Shown here: positions 46,583 to 59,049 of the stretch, piece by piece
Layout: each line of letters begins with the position of its first letter
Numbering within the stretch: position 1 is the first letter of the stretch
Source: Prostheceraeus crozeri
Taxonomy: Eukaryota > Platyhelminthes > Polycladida > Euryleptidae
Direction of reading: 5' to 3'
Assembly: GCA_907163375.1 (NCBI GenBank)
Contig: CAJQUW010000498.1
Coordinates: 558,001 to 622,000 of the forward strand
Length of the DNA stretch: 64,000 nt
Made by a program: the position numbers and the translations under genes
Notes under the pieces: generated by a model
What the model was told of the DNA's origin: nothing
The model's input: only the letters and a program-made list of their open reading frames with translations
The model's database searches: none

Positions 46583-49500
46583 AGTGCTTAATATCCTCTG
46601 TCATGCGCACATTTTTTCAAGGATGGATGTCTGTTTACATGGCTTCCCAAAGTTCCTTTAAATAAAGAGTAAGATAGTGGGAAAGTTAGTATGATTCATT
46701 GACAGTCCTAACCAATTTCGTAGGTACACAGTATTTCTGAAGTGGACTTGCTATTTGTCAAAGTGATGTTCAACGAATCCAATGAGTATTTTCAGAACAA
46801 GACTTTGAAGAAGAATCAGACTACAAAAGGGGCAGCCTGCAAGCTGTTATATGAATTCATACCAATCGATGCACAGCGCAACACTTTCTCCGGGGCATTC
46901 GACGGATTCGCTCCCACGAGGTATTCGCGTCAAGCTAATTGTCATGTGCATTTCACATGCATACCAGAACAAAAGACGTTTATGTTATAAGTACATGGTG
47001 TGATAAAAATGCTGTCTTCATGAACTTTATAAACGTCAGAACAGAATACAATGAAAAATTAGATATGCCGCGTCAAATTCCCCAATTAGCGCTATATTGA
47101 ACGAAAAATCGCATATCATAATGATGAAATGAAGCGAGTAATGTGAGAAGTGATTTCTGCCTTCAAATCATTTCAAAAGTAAAAACAATGACATGCATGA
47201 AAAACGAACAGGTTCAAAATATGGAAAATGACACCAATGACGCGAACCATAAAAATCGCCTGGAAACCTAATTTTTATTTGACTTGCACTGAAAAATGCT
47301 CTCTCCAAATATCTCCACAGGCGTTTATTTGCGATGATTGTTACATGGAAAAATGCGGTATGCCTACCTGTCATTTTGAAGTTCCATGAAACATTTTAAA
47401 GACTCTTTGATATGATAGATTTTGAAAAACTATGAACTGACAAACCGTAGACAAGGGACTGATTGATTGATTTTTTTCAGTCGACTTTAACAAATTATAC
47501 CAACAAAATGTGCCTCAGGTTTTTCCTTGCCTGCGAAGTATTAACGGGACCATGATGTAATGTAATGTGTCTATGTTGCGTATGCTCTTCCCGATAATGG
47601 TATCGGTTTTGCATTCCAAGGTGATATTGCTGCCGCAAATGGCATTTTGAAATTCAGATCATCATTTTTTTAATTGTATGTTTTTCGAAAATTGCAAGCT
47701 CTTTTCAAATTCTTGCAATTAATTCGCAGACGTTGGAAAATAAATTTGTATCAATTGCATCACTAAATCTTTCAGCATAACTATTCGACCATATTTCCTG
47801 AACCGGTATAATCCATAAATTGCAAATCAACCCACGGCCCCTATTTCTAATCAACACAAGTGTCCAAAATGTTGAAGAAATGAGGCCGCAATTTTTTTCA
47901 GGTGTCTCATGTGACTGAAATATTGGGTCTACAGACAAACAGCTGCCACTCAACAAACAGAAAGTTGGGAAACGTTATAAGAGGAGACCTTCCAACAATT
48001 GTTCATTCCGGCGTGAGATTAAAAGAACCGAGGGGGCATGAACCTCCCTTTCATGCAAATACGGTTTACTGAAAAATTTCTGATTATGATTTAGATCTCA
48101 TGGTCGTCGGAAGGAGAGCAGAAGATATTTCGTTCATTCAAAGTTCATGAAAATGTTATTACGGATTCTTCCGCGTCATTCAATGCTCTTCATTTTCAGA
48201 AAGCTGTCTTAGATTTATTAGTCAGATCCCTTTATTCATTATCATCCGTTGACCAGTCATGCAGATGCGCAAAGAATTTAATGAAAGAAAGTAATTTTAT
48301 TCATCTTCATCTTCATCTTATCCCTTTCTTTCTGATTGAAATGTGACACTAAACTGCCGGGTATTGACGTTATGGAGTCAGAATTATTAGTGTTATTTCT
48401 CCATCGCAATTCTCAAATCTCTTTAATCATCACCAGAAGTTGACGTTGCAGAAATGATGATGCAACTTGTCGAAATATTTACGCAGTTGTCCTCGTCAAG
48501 TGAGATAAAAGTGAGAATATTATCAACCGCAGTCTCAGATCAGCTGTTCAGACGAAAGCCGACGGATGAAGGAACTACCGTGACGCCTAATATATAAAAA
48601 CAAAACGCGTTCAAAAGTAACGGGAAAGTTATTGAGAAATGGAACTGCACGGCTGCATGAGCGAAGCTCTTATCCGTAAATGTGCAATCATGGATGTAAA
48701 AGGAAGAAAATATTCACATTTTCAATTCTATTTTTCATTTCAGCCTTCATGTTGTCTAGGGAGTCAAAACGAAATTTCATGGTAAACTGTACATCTTTCA
48801 AACTGATTAAAATTACCGATTGATTTCAAAAAAACTTAAAACTTAATATCAGATAAATGCAGAAAAGTGGCAAATATCTTTTCTGTTTTAGATCTTTGGC
48901 CAAACCTTTTAATTCGCAGCATTCTTTTTTTGCAAAAATCGCCTCAATATAGGTATAAAATGTTTGATTGTGCAATACTTCGGAAGTTTTGGTCACATTC
49001 AAATGAACCAAATTAAGCTTTCCAAGCACCAAGCACTACATACAATCTTTAAATGTAAATAATGTAAATTTTCAAATATCTGTACTTAAAAAATCTACCT
49101 GTGAAGAAGGAAGAAATACCTAAAGAATTAAGAAATCGTATGCAACCTAGCATCTTGGAACACATTAAAAAAATAAATTATATGGAGATGCAAAAGTTTA
49201 TGCACAAAGGAAAAGTAATTGATGACAATATTTCCAAGAATCACACCGCATGAAAAATAAAGAGATGTCTCTTCGGAGACTGAGAAGAACACAAAAACAG
49301 GGATAGAGAAACCATCCTCTCATACACATTCATTAAATTGTCTTCCTTCTTTGTGAAATGGACTCGGCAGCCAGTCTCACGCAATTATCTTCAATGATTC
49401 TTAGTATCTTCCATTTAAAATCTACCAAAGTCTGTTTGTGTTGGTATACAGCTGGGTCATATGATGTAAAGTACTCATAAATTCTTGATCCCATGGTTCT

Positions 49501-50380
49501 GTCTGTTTGACCTACGTGGCATTTTTTGGCATGTTATTCTGTAAATGCAAGATAACCTTTTAGATACAAAAATCTTAAGTGAAAAAACAGTTAACATCCA
49601 AAAAATTTCATTTCAGCTGTTGATTTCAACGATGTTTTTTGCTGTGTATAGTTCACATTGAGTGTATGGATAGTGTCAAGTCGCAACCCTGTCTATACGG
49701 GGGATGTCGCATTTTTGCTGTGGATTTTGTTAAACTTAACCACGAGGTATGCCCAATCTTTCGGAAATTTGAATTTTAGCGCGTTTCTAAAATTTTCCAT
49801 GGAATAGTTGCTTTAGACTAATGGGCGCTCAAATTTATTAATTTACTTGAAGAGTGATATTTTCAAACTGATAACATTCAATGAAACGCATCGATTTATT
49901 GGAGTACAATATTTTAGAAATATAATTCTTTAATTGTTGTCGTATTACGACAAAGGCATCGAATAAAATCTAGAAAACTGATTATCCTTCTATATCAGGC
50001 TTCTTGTAGATTTCAGCAACTTGACACATTCAATTTTAAATTTTCTGGTCTCATCCTAATTTTGAAAAAGTTTCGTATATCTCCAAGTCGTCATTCTTCA
50101 TCATAATCATGCATATAGCACACATGAGAAAATACCTGCTGGAAATCATGTGAGAAATCTTGTGAGATTTTGAAAGATGGCTCGATCATGTGCATGTATG
50201 TTAATCACTTAATCAAAAAATCGAAAATTGTCAAAACTATACATGAGAGATATCTACAATTTGATGATAAAGCGATCAGTTTCCATTGGCCACGCTTGTT
50301 CTCGAAGGTAGATGCGTCAAGAATGATGTGATGCTAAACCAAGTGAACTAAGGGACGTAACTGCAAACAGGAGCTAGGCT
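46583..50380. other. Long AT-rich stretch, no gene recognised
   Basis: A less AT-rich open patch at 48431-48598 (words such as QLVEIFTQLSSSSEIKVRIL) follows a CACCAG acceptor-like site but is too short to call. Otherwise nothing found. Confidence 0.5.
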
Positions 50381-50453
50381 TGTGCGGTCGGGAAATCAAA
50401 GGTGTTGGTGTCTTTCATTGACTTTATAGTCGTCATTCTCTTTAGATATCTTA
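50381..50453 (+). repeat. tRNA-derived SINE, copy 3, 5'-truncated
   Basis: Only the tail remains: GTGCGGTCGGGAAATCAAAG, GTGTTGGTGTCTTTCATTGA and GTCATTCTCTTTAGATAT. The tRNA part is missing, as expected from incomplete reverse transcription. Confidence 0.75.
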
Positions 50454-50900
50454 TAAGCAATGTCTCCTATTCATGTGTCAAGTCAAAATTAACAATACAA
50501 GGTTAACTTGCGCACGAGAATGAGCAAGTTGAAAGATTCCCACAAACTTCATATTGCACACGACCTGAGTTTTTGCTTTTGATTTTTGATCTGACACATG
50601 AATAAATGAATTGCATCATGTCAAGTGCTTGTGTGAATTCTGTTGGACGTGGGATTGAGGATCAGGAACAACAAACATGTGGCTACGATTGAAAGCCATC
50701 AAAGAAAATCACGACGAATTTAATTTGAACTGTCTCTTCTAGTCTACCCAGAAATAGTGTCCTGACAAGTTAGGACTTGCACAATGGGATTGTTTGTTAA
50801 CTATAAATTCAGCCGGCAGAAAATCAAATTGGTTTCATTTTCCGATTTATTCATTTATATAGCCAACTCTACTGACGTCATGTCATTGTTCTTTGAAGAG

Positions 50901-50980
50901 TTTCCAAACCATATAATCTACTACACCTTCACATGATTTCTATGATGTGTGATTTTGGAGTAGATTATATGGATAGGAAA
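50901..50980. repeat. 80-bp palindrome
   Basis: Arms TTTCCAAACCATATAATCTAC and the complement of TAGATTATATGGATAGGAAA pair with few mismatches; inner CACA(T/C) segments also pair. It may be related to the palindromes 170 bp downstream. Confidence 0.6.
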
Positions 50981-51148
50981 TTTACATAGGGGTCATATAA
51001 TCTCCTGAAAAATAGAATATAGAAGATCTCTATTCTAATTTATTGATTACGTAGTGGTTTGGATGGATCAAGGAAGTCTAGAAAACTATGCAGGTCCAGA
51101 AATCCTCAGATGGATGCGAGCATAGATTTCTAAGTTGTATCGTTGGCT

Positions 51149-51555
51149 ATATAATGTTAAGCTGCTGATTTTCGGATTTCAATGGTATCAGAATTCACTC
51201 GTCCTTCGGACTCGTGGATTCTGACCATTGAATATCCTCAAATCAGTAGCTTATCATATACGTAATGGATAGAGGATGGCTATGCGATTCTCTGGGATAT
51301 AGAGAGGGAAATTATTTGATAAATCCCGAGGGCTTTAGCCCGCGGGATATATCAAATAATTTCATGAGCTATGTCAGAGAATCGTATAGCTATCCTCTAT
51401 CCGTTATAAAGTATGCCAGATTATTAGGACCATACATATCCGTGATAAAATCCCTCTCTACCAAGATTTTCCCTGGGAACAAATTTTATCAAATATAGAA
51501 GGGATTTTGAAATACGATTCTACAACTATGTAATAATCTGGTATGCTTTATCGTT
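51149..51555. repeat. Three adjacent long palindromes
   Basis: P1 at 51149-51260 pairs AAGCTGCTGATT with AATCAGTAGCTT, with an inner CAGAATTCAC...GTGGATTCTG stem. P2 at 51264-51404 pairs GGATAGAGGATGGCTAT with its complement and has a CCCGAGGGCTTTAGCCCGCGGG core. P3 at 51402-51555 pairs AGTATGCCAGATTATTA with TAATAATCTGGTATGCTT. All three abut with almost no spacer. Confidence 0.75.
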
Positions 51556-52104
51556 AAATATAAAATAATTTTCATGAAACAGCTTATAAAATAGGTACAT
51601 CGCCCTACGACAAGAATCTACAGCTAGTCAAAAGTCAAAACGTTTATTTCCAACTTGAAAAACATAGTGCAAATATACATAAAGTTGATGTGATGAGTGA
51701 TGAAATGATAAAAATGTCCATATACAATGAATGATGGATGGCGGATGAGATGTACAAGTAAGTGAAATGATGATACGGATCGGAAGAAAAGGCCATGCGT
51801 AAATCATTACATGCATTACAAGTCAAACGTCAAAATTGATCATGAATTATCTGCATATTGAAAAACATGCATGTTCAATAATATTAACATTATCTCACGT
51901 ATTAGTATTCTTATGAATGAATAAATCGTAGCTGTGATTTTGCATCTTTTCTGGATTAATTTCTTGTTTATATAATAATCAGAATTTGTTTATAAGTTTT
52001 ATTAATAAGTTTTGGAGAGCCGGTCAATATACGTGTATAATGAGGGGACAGATATACAGTAGCAAGCATTTAGTGCATGTTTCAAAGATTGGATTCCTCT
52101 CATA

Positions 52105-52251
52105 ATGCAGCAGCAGGGACAGAGCACTGAGGATGATCAACAGGTTCCATTACACTCCTGCCTAGCAACTAAAACAAAACGCGAAAAGACGGATTTCTAT
52201 GGTTCAACTTTTTACGCCTACATACGGCAAGGTTGGGCAAAAACTTGAAGC
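52105..52251 (+). other. Small open frame, unknown
   Basis: ATG 52105 opens 48 codons, Gln-rich then basic (KTKREKTDFYGS), ending in TGA. No domain recognised. It lies 185 bp before the Cys-rich small frame, so the two could be pieces of one old gene. Confidence 0.15.
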
Positions 52252-52435
52252 AAAACACAAAACCCAAGCCCAAGTTTCAATAAATGAGCAGAATCAAGTA
52301 AACTGAGTGGATTCTTTGTATTTCATGCTGACATAAATATTCTTTTATGAGCCAAAATTCTTATTTTACGATTATTTCATCACAGTTTTGCTGCATTCAA
52401 TAAAACTTTAATTCTACTACCGAAGCTTCTATTCG

Positions 52436-52579
52436 ATGGCTTGGACGACAACCTGCAAATGGTGCGCTTGTAAGAAGCCTCACCGCAATTCTTTGAAGTG
52501 CTGCCCTTGTATTTTGTGGGCCGATGAGAACTGTGGTATTAGTGGGAAGCGATTTTTTATTGCAACAACTGTAAAGTAG
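52436..52579 (+). other. Small Cys-rich open frame, possible zinc knuckle
   Basis: 47 codons from ATG 52436 to TAG 52577-52579. Seven Cys fall in 27 residues (CKWCACKKPHRNSLKCCPC followed by a last Cys 8 residues on). The C-x2-C spacing at both ends resembles a zinc-binding knuckle such as the Cys-rich tail of piggyBac-type transposases, but no catalytic core is next to it. No signal peptide. Chance is a real alternative at this length. Confidence 0.25.
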
Positions 52580-55500
52580 TAGCCTAAGTACATGTATTCC
52601 GCCATAACATTTTCCTTCAATTTAGCCTATACTGATATAGGCCTACTGACTGATTGGAGATTTGTAATTTAATTATGCAAGAACTGCACATTGCTCATCA
52701 CAAAGTAAGTGTTTTAATTCTATTACTCAGAAATATAAAGACCCTTAATAAATGTTATCAATGTGTAGTTAAACATAATTTAGAATACGAAATTGGAATG
52801 AATACATTTTTAGATAAATGGGGTGCGAAGATAACTGCGTGAATATAAAATAGATGAAATAGATGAAAATTTAATATGCACAAATGCAACAAACTACATG
52901 TAAGCTTTCAGCAAATACAATCCGTACGAACTTTCAATGCGCGGTATTGTCATGCACAAAATGAAACCACAAGAATTTCTGTCTTTATTTTTAAGCTTCA
53001 AATTAATAATTATTAATTATTATCTTATTTGAAATATTCTGTGAATTGAGTAGAATTTTGATTAAAAAATCAGAACTTCTTGATCTTGTCATTTTTATAA
53101 ATTGATTTGTTTAATTCTTATATATGCAGCACTAGTAGAAGACACAAGTTTTGTATAGAAAACCTAAGCTTTGCATCACCTACCCAAGGTCGACCCAGAG
53201 CCCAAGTTTCAACCTTGCATACGGAGTGCAATTTACTATTTCATATTTACAATCAGTTATATTTGACAAATGCCATTTGCAGCAATGTTATAAATTCGAA
53301 AAGGAATGAAGCAATTAAGAGTGCGCCTGACATTTCGACCTGGTCCACGACTCGCTCTCAGCTTTATCATGTGAGCTTCAAATTATGCTTGAAAATCAAT
53401 TTCATGCATCATTATTCGTTCAAGAATAGAACCAAGTTGTAAAGGATTATTTTCAATAGCAGCGGCCCTCGCCCAGTCAATTTGTGCTTTCAAAGACACA
53501 TGGCCTGAACTGAGTTCCCACTTTCAGAGAATTTCTCCACCGGAAATTGTTTCTTTCTATGCTGTATACTTCAAATTGTAGAAAACTTCTGTTCTGTGCT
53601 GTAACTGCATTTTGTATAGGGAGATGTTTGTTGTAATCAGACCAATAGATGGCGATCAACTGTCCAATTGAATGCAAAAATATTTCCTAATCTGTCATTA
53701 AATAGCATGTTGGTGTTGGATGTGGGGCCCAGATACTAGAGAGCATAGAGCAGCCCGATGAAGACCACGAATTAAAGCATTAAACAAGCAAATTCTGCTA
53801 CCGAATGGATTTGGTTTGAATCTATGAATTTTTGACCTTGCATCGCGTTGTCCTGTGCCCCATTAAGCTTTCGATGCAGTCATTTAAAGCGTCGAACCTT
53901 TTCACAATAATTCATGTTTCATGCAAACTTTCGTGATGAAGACGTGTTCTTCCACCACATGTTTGTTCACGTGGTTGATAAATAAACATGAATTTCGCGT
54001 TAGGGGTCCTGTTGTATGCTTAATATTACGTACTATTTCCGTCTTAAAGTTGATGTTATTCAAAACTTCTACAAGCATTCTCCAGACAATCCGTGGCGCC
54101 ACTGTCTTATCACCACAGCATTTGCCATTCAACGTCATCACTGACTCTGCTTAATGTTTTTAACACTTTTATCTTATATCAATATATCTTCTATCAATTA
54201 TCATTGTTTCAGCTTCATATCGAAATGAGTTTTTATTCTGTTTTAAATGATGAAATTAACAGAACTAATTATTGTTTTCATTCATTTCGAATCGATGGCG
54301 GAAATTTACATTTCCTTTTATGAAATCAGTTAAAACTCATTTATAGAGTTTCTCTTTGGACTGTTCTTAAATTTACAATTTGTAAGAAGATTCTTGCTGA
54401 CAATTTGCCGAGCAATTTTCATTTCTCAAAATCTTTTAGTAACTTCAAGTTCGTCCTCTTGAGAACGTTTATTCAAGATGTGTGAAATATTCTTTGACTT
54501 TTCATTCAGCTATGTCTATCCAATTATTGGTTGAATTAATGGAGGAAAGACTGAATAGTTTGATGCAAGTAATCGTGCGAGAAAGCTATGAAGTAAGAAT
54601 TCACTCTTCCATTGCTAAGTGTTCTAACGAGCTCTTTTACTTCTCCGAAGAAGTATAAAGTTCGAAGGAAACAATTGATATAAATTTATTACAAAAGAAC
54701 TTCTGATAGGCATCAAACATAAATTCACGTGGACATGGGAATGTGTACATCTTTCGTCAAACGTGAAGATTGTCATTTGACTTTCCTGCTAGTATATTGA
54801 ACTTCAAATATACATTTTTCTTCGATACAAGATCACTTTATTTGTCATTTCCTGACAGACACGATTCATGGCAAACGTCACACTGGAGAAAATTTGAAAA
54901 TAAGAAAACTTGCAGCTTTCATTTTTTACTTTGTCTTAGTTTCATAACTAATAGCCTTTCGTGTATCAAATACTATACATGATATGTATAATTGCTATAT
55001 GATATAGATCATTGTATAGGCCTATAATTTCAACATACACAAAGTCACAAAAATCGTGGCTTATTAAAAAATTGCATTAAACAGTGGAATGTTGAAGAAA
55101 GTGAAAATCATCATTGGTGCAGTTATCATAGAGCATTGTTCAAAATCAAAATCTACATCAACTTAACCATATTTTACCCGGTTCTCTTCAGTTCTGAAAA
55201 TTCAGTGTGGGAGTCTCCGTCCGATTTTGTAAGTTACATGTATATACAAAAACTAGTGACAGTAAGTTTTTCTCATATACAATAGATAGATAGGATATCC
55301 TGGTGACCAGAATAGTGATTTTAAACCTGACTTTCCAGCCATCCCTTATCCTGACACTAGGGCTGAGCCAAAAATGAATGGAATTGGAGATAATTATAAA
55401 ATATAGCACACTTCGTAATGTCAAAACAAAACTAGAAAATAACTCATTAAACAAATATATTCGTTTCTTTTATTCGTACTTTTATTCGTTTTTCAAACAT

Positions 55501-57819
55501 GAACACGACCTTTTATTCAAGATGAAATGTCAGAAAAAGTAATCTGCAAAAACTTTATTATTGTCTTCACATTTTCTTCACTATCTAAAAAAGATAAAGA
55601 ACCACTCGACAAGTCTATGTCTGTCATAAATGAAGCAAATAAAGTAATTATCATTTTGAGGACATCACCTTTGAACAATTTTTTCAATACATATCCTCAT
55701 CTCTTGCGACAATCCTTGGTTAATGAACTCGGCATGAGACTGAATTCCTGTGTTCGAGCTTCGAAGCTTCCCTTGGCGATCGTCTTGCAGTAAGACAACA
55801 AGACCAGGGTATGAGACACAAACACACAAAGCATGAAAAATAAATATCAGCACATAAGCGTGAATACGACCGACAAAGAGAAGTAATTAAGGAGCCCGAA
55901 AAGATGAAGCCTGCAAACTTCTAATCATTGAACGTACTCTCAGATTCCGATGACGTATTCCGTCAGAGATCTCATTTTTCTTTTTGCTCTGAGGTTTGCC
56001 AGTCAGCATCTGTAGAGCTCATATACACTGCGTGAAAATGATTATTTGAATAGATGTCATCACAAGAATAACATTCGATGATCATGCTGTTTAGGAGTAG
56101 AAGTTTGTTATTTTTTTAAGAGACATTTTTAGTTGTACTTTCTATAATACTGTTGACGCTCGAAAAATTTATTAGCTTGAACTTCAATTCAGTTGTGATA
56201 TTTCGAGATGTTAAGCCGGAAATATTTAAAAAGTAGATGTTGAAGTCGATTAATAAATGAATAGTTTGTGAATGAAAATTCTATAATTAATTAAATGTTG
56301 CCTATTTGTTTACTCCAGAGATGGAAATCAGATGCCGGGCTACCGGCAATGACTTTCAAATGGTCGCAGACTGGCATTCTTCTACTAAATATCTTAAAGT
56401 GGTCCATTCCTATTAAATGCTGCCTGAAATTACATATCTTCGAAAATTAGAGCTTTGACAGCATCGTAGGCCTGCATGCAAGTATTCATCCTATCAATTA
56501 TTTCTTTGTATTGATGAAGAGCATCAAGTCAGCTGTTGCATGTAATCTGAAAGACTTGACGTCACAGTTATCTTATCATCACTGTCGTGCATCATGTGGT
56601 CTGTTTAGACATGCTCATGGGCAATACTTCTACCAAAAATCACAAAACTATCATATTTCCTCCGGAAAATGATTTAATCATGTATCTCATATATAAAAGC
56701 AAAGTTCACTCTGCTAATATTTCGACTAGTCTGGAACGAGTGCGTCAGTTCTATCAAACCACAGATGTACAATACCCGATCTGAAGATCTCGATCGGTTT
56801 CCAACAAGAGTGGTTTATTCAACAAAACATTCCCGATATATTTATCTCTTTTTCTGAAATAAGTGAGTAAAAATTAGTTGTCCAGTAACAATAGCAACAA
56901 CAAAATCATTAAACAATATCAAAGTTGTCAAATTGGATGAAAACACAGAATTCTGACATCCCTGTTAATGAAAAGTGACTGGCCAATGACAAAAGTTGGT
57001 TACGCTACACATACTCCGTCTAGACATCTCAAAATTGACCTTTTACGCAGAAAGTATGTGGTCATAGATTCAGACATTATAGGACAAATAACTGAAAGAT
57101 AGACTAGGACACTTATAAGACAAATCCTCCTGCCTTAATCGAATAATTATCTAACTATCTTTGCTTAAAACATTCTAAATGTTACCTGACGAATGAATTG
57201 TTAGATTATCAATCCTTGTGGTCCTTGTGGCTTTCTGGTGTGCTTCATTAGCAATTATGTGTTTTCTCCCACCAAGATCATAAAGTTACACTGGCAAGTG
57301 CGGGATGGGACAGCTTTCATAAACTACTCTCACCAAAATAGCATAAAGCAACAATACATCGATGGGTCCTTTCTCATGAGAATAGATTGACAAGCAACCT
57401 GAACCTTCTGTGTACAGATGTGCGGCACTGAACCGATTGAGCTACCCTACAACTTATGTGCCTTATAAAAATCCACATCTACATCATAAGATTATGAATA
57501 TAGTTAATATGTATCTAGATGAAACACACTCAATGACAAATTCCCATTACACTCAAAACCCATTGACGAATTTCTCAGGAAATTCTTCCTGACAAGACAG
57601 TTTACTTGAGGAATATCCTGCCAAATAACGGAAATCCATATCGATTTACCGACAAATAGGGCCTACAGCAGTGAGCCACGCAAACTCGGCATCCCACTAT
57701 GAAGAAGAAAGAAACCGTGCTTACAACAGGCACTTCGACACTCTTTCCGGTACCGAGGCAACGAAGATTCGACATTTCATCGAAAGGATTCACACCGTGA
57801 TTGCAGGCCAAGAAAGACT
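52580..57819. other. Long AT-rich stretch, no gene recognised
   Basis: Open frames, including the 111-codon one at 53107-53442 and the 88-codon ones at 55188-55793, carry no domain I recognise. No repeat boundaries found. Confidence 0.5.
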
Positions 57820-57935
57820 ACATTCCTTCTTATCAGAGGCCTTGTGTTATTCATGCCGACCACTATTCTTGCACAGTTAGTTACATTGGGAGAACGGGTG
57901 GATTTGAGCAGATGTGCAAACGAACACATCCCTAA
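57820..57935 (+). pseudogene. Possible GIY-YIG endonuclease fragment (Penelope-like)
   Basis: A plus-strand frame ending at TAA 57933-57935 reads VIHADHYSCTVSYIGRTGGF. The order, Cys then about 3 residues then YIGRTG, resembles the GIY-YIG endonuclease that follows the reverse transcriptase in Penelope-like elements. An overlapping frame (57671-57880) is also open. No reverse transcriptase motif was found upstream, so this is at most a short 3' fragment. Confidence 0.25.
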
Positions 57936-58019
57936 GTCAAAGAAGACTACAATCAAAAGCTAGCTCTAACATAATCGATAACACACCATCATCTGATGGT
58001 TCATCAACATGCAACAAGG

Positions 58020-59049
58020 AGTATCTTCAAGGTAGCGAAGTAATGCCGCATTTTCCTGGAGTTGTAGGTCAGTGAAATAGCGCTCCTTCGTCTGAGTCAA
58101 CTTTCTCTGTGTCCATAAAGTCTCTTTCCGCTGATTGTTTAGCGAATTCTGTCTCTCTATCTATTTTAAGCTTTCCACATACTACTGATTGCAGTTTTGA
58201 CGAGTGCTATATTATTCCTGTTTGTATTTTTGTTTTATACATTTGGATGTTTTGTCAACTACAATGTTGACAACCCGTCTAGTGAATCGCAATTATGATG
58301 ATGTCTAACCGTTCACCCTGAAAGAGACAGCAAAATGTTTTTGGATAATTAACTAATAATCTATCGAGTTTCCAGTTTTAAATGTTACATGAAAATTGGT
58401 GGATAAAAAATAAGTGCTAAGCATTGGAAAAATCTTTAGTGCTAAATTGGGAATAATTTTGAGAATTTTTCTAGTTGATGCATTTGTTTCTACGGCTTCT
58501 AAAGAAAAGGTTTCATATCCTTGTCGATTTCTAGATTCAAATTATTATTCACCTTAAGCTGCATCAAATTCCCTCCACACACCTCCCTGGATACCTGTTA
58601 AAAGTCCATGCAAAGTCTCAGACGGTGCTACTTTCATGTCAGCATTTTAAATTATAAAGTAAAATATGTAGACATAAAAGTTATTTTCATCAACATGTCA
58701 TTTTTGTGATTTCTCACATTCTTTGTTTAACAACCGAGGACTAAAATCAAATAAGACGCTTTAATGTAATAAATTGATTGATCTCAAGGACAAGCTTTCG
58801 CTTCTGTCAAACATGTTTACATAACTTATGCAGTATTTGAAAGCATTTGTAGCATTTACGTAATGAAATCTTAAATGTGGAATGAAACCGTGTTCTCATA
58901 CCAACTTGTGTGATAGGTGATCTTTGCTGCTCAAAACCCTTTCTCTACATCAGGAAACAATATTGTTAACCTCATAAGTGACTTCGACCTGTGTTTGCAT
59001 GTTTCAAACCATAAAATTAACTGAACCCGCACTTTACCAAGAAAAAATA
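58020..59049. other. AT-rich DNA, no gene recognised
   Basis: Nothing supported in this stretch. Confidence 0.5.

Noticed and set aside
51265-51498. 77-codon plus-strand open frame
   Set aside because: It lies entirely within the long palindromes, so openness reflects the repeat structure.
53107-53442. 111-codon plus-strand open frame as a gene
   Set aside because: No recognisable motif, composition like the flanks, no supporting splice or promoter context.
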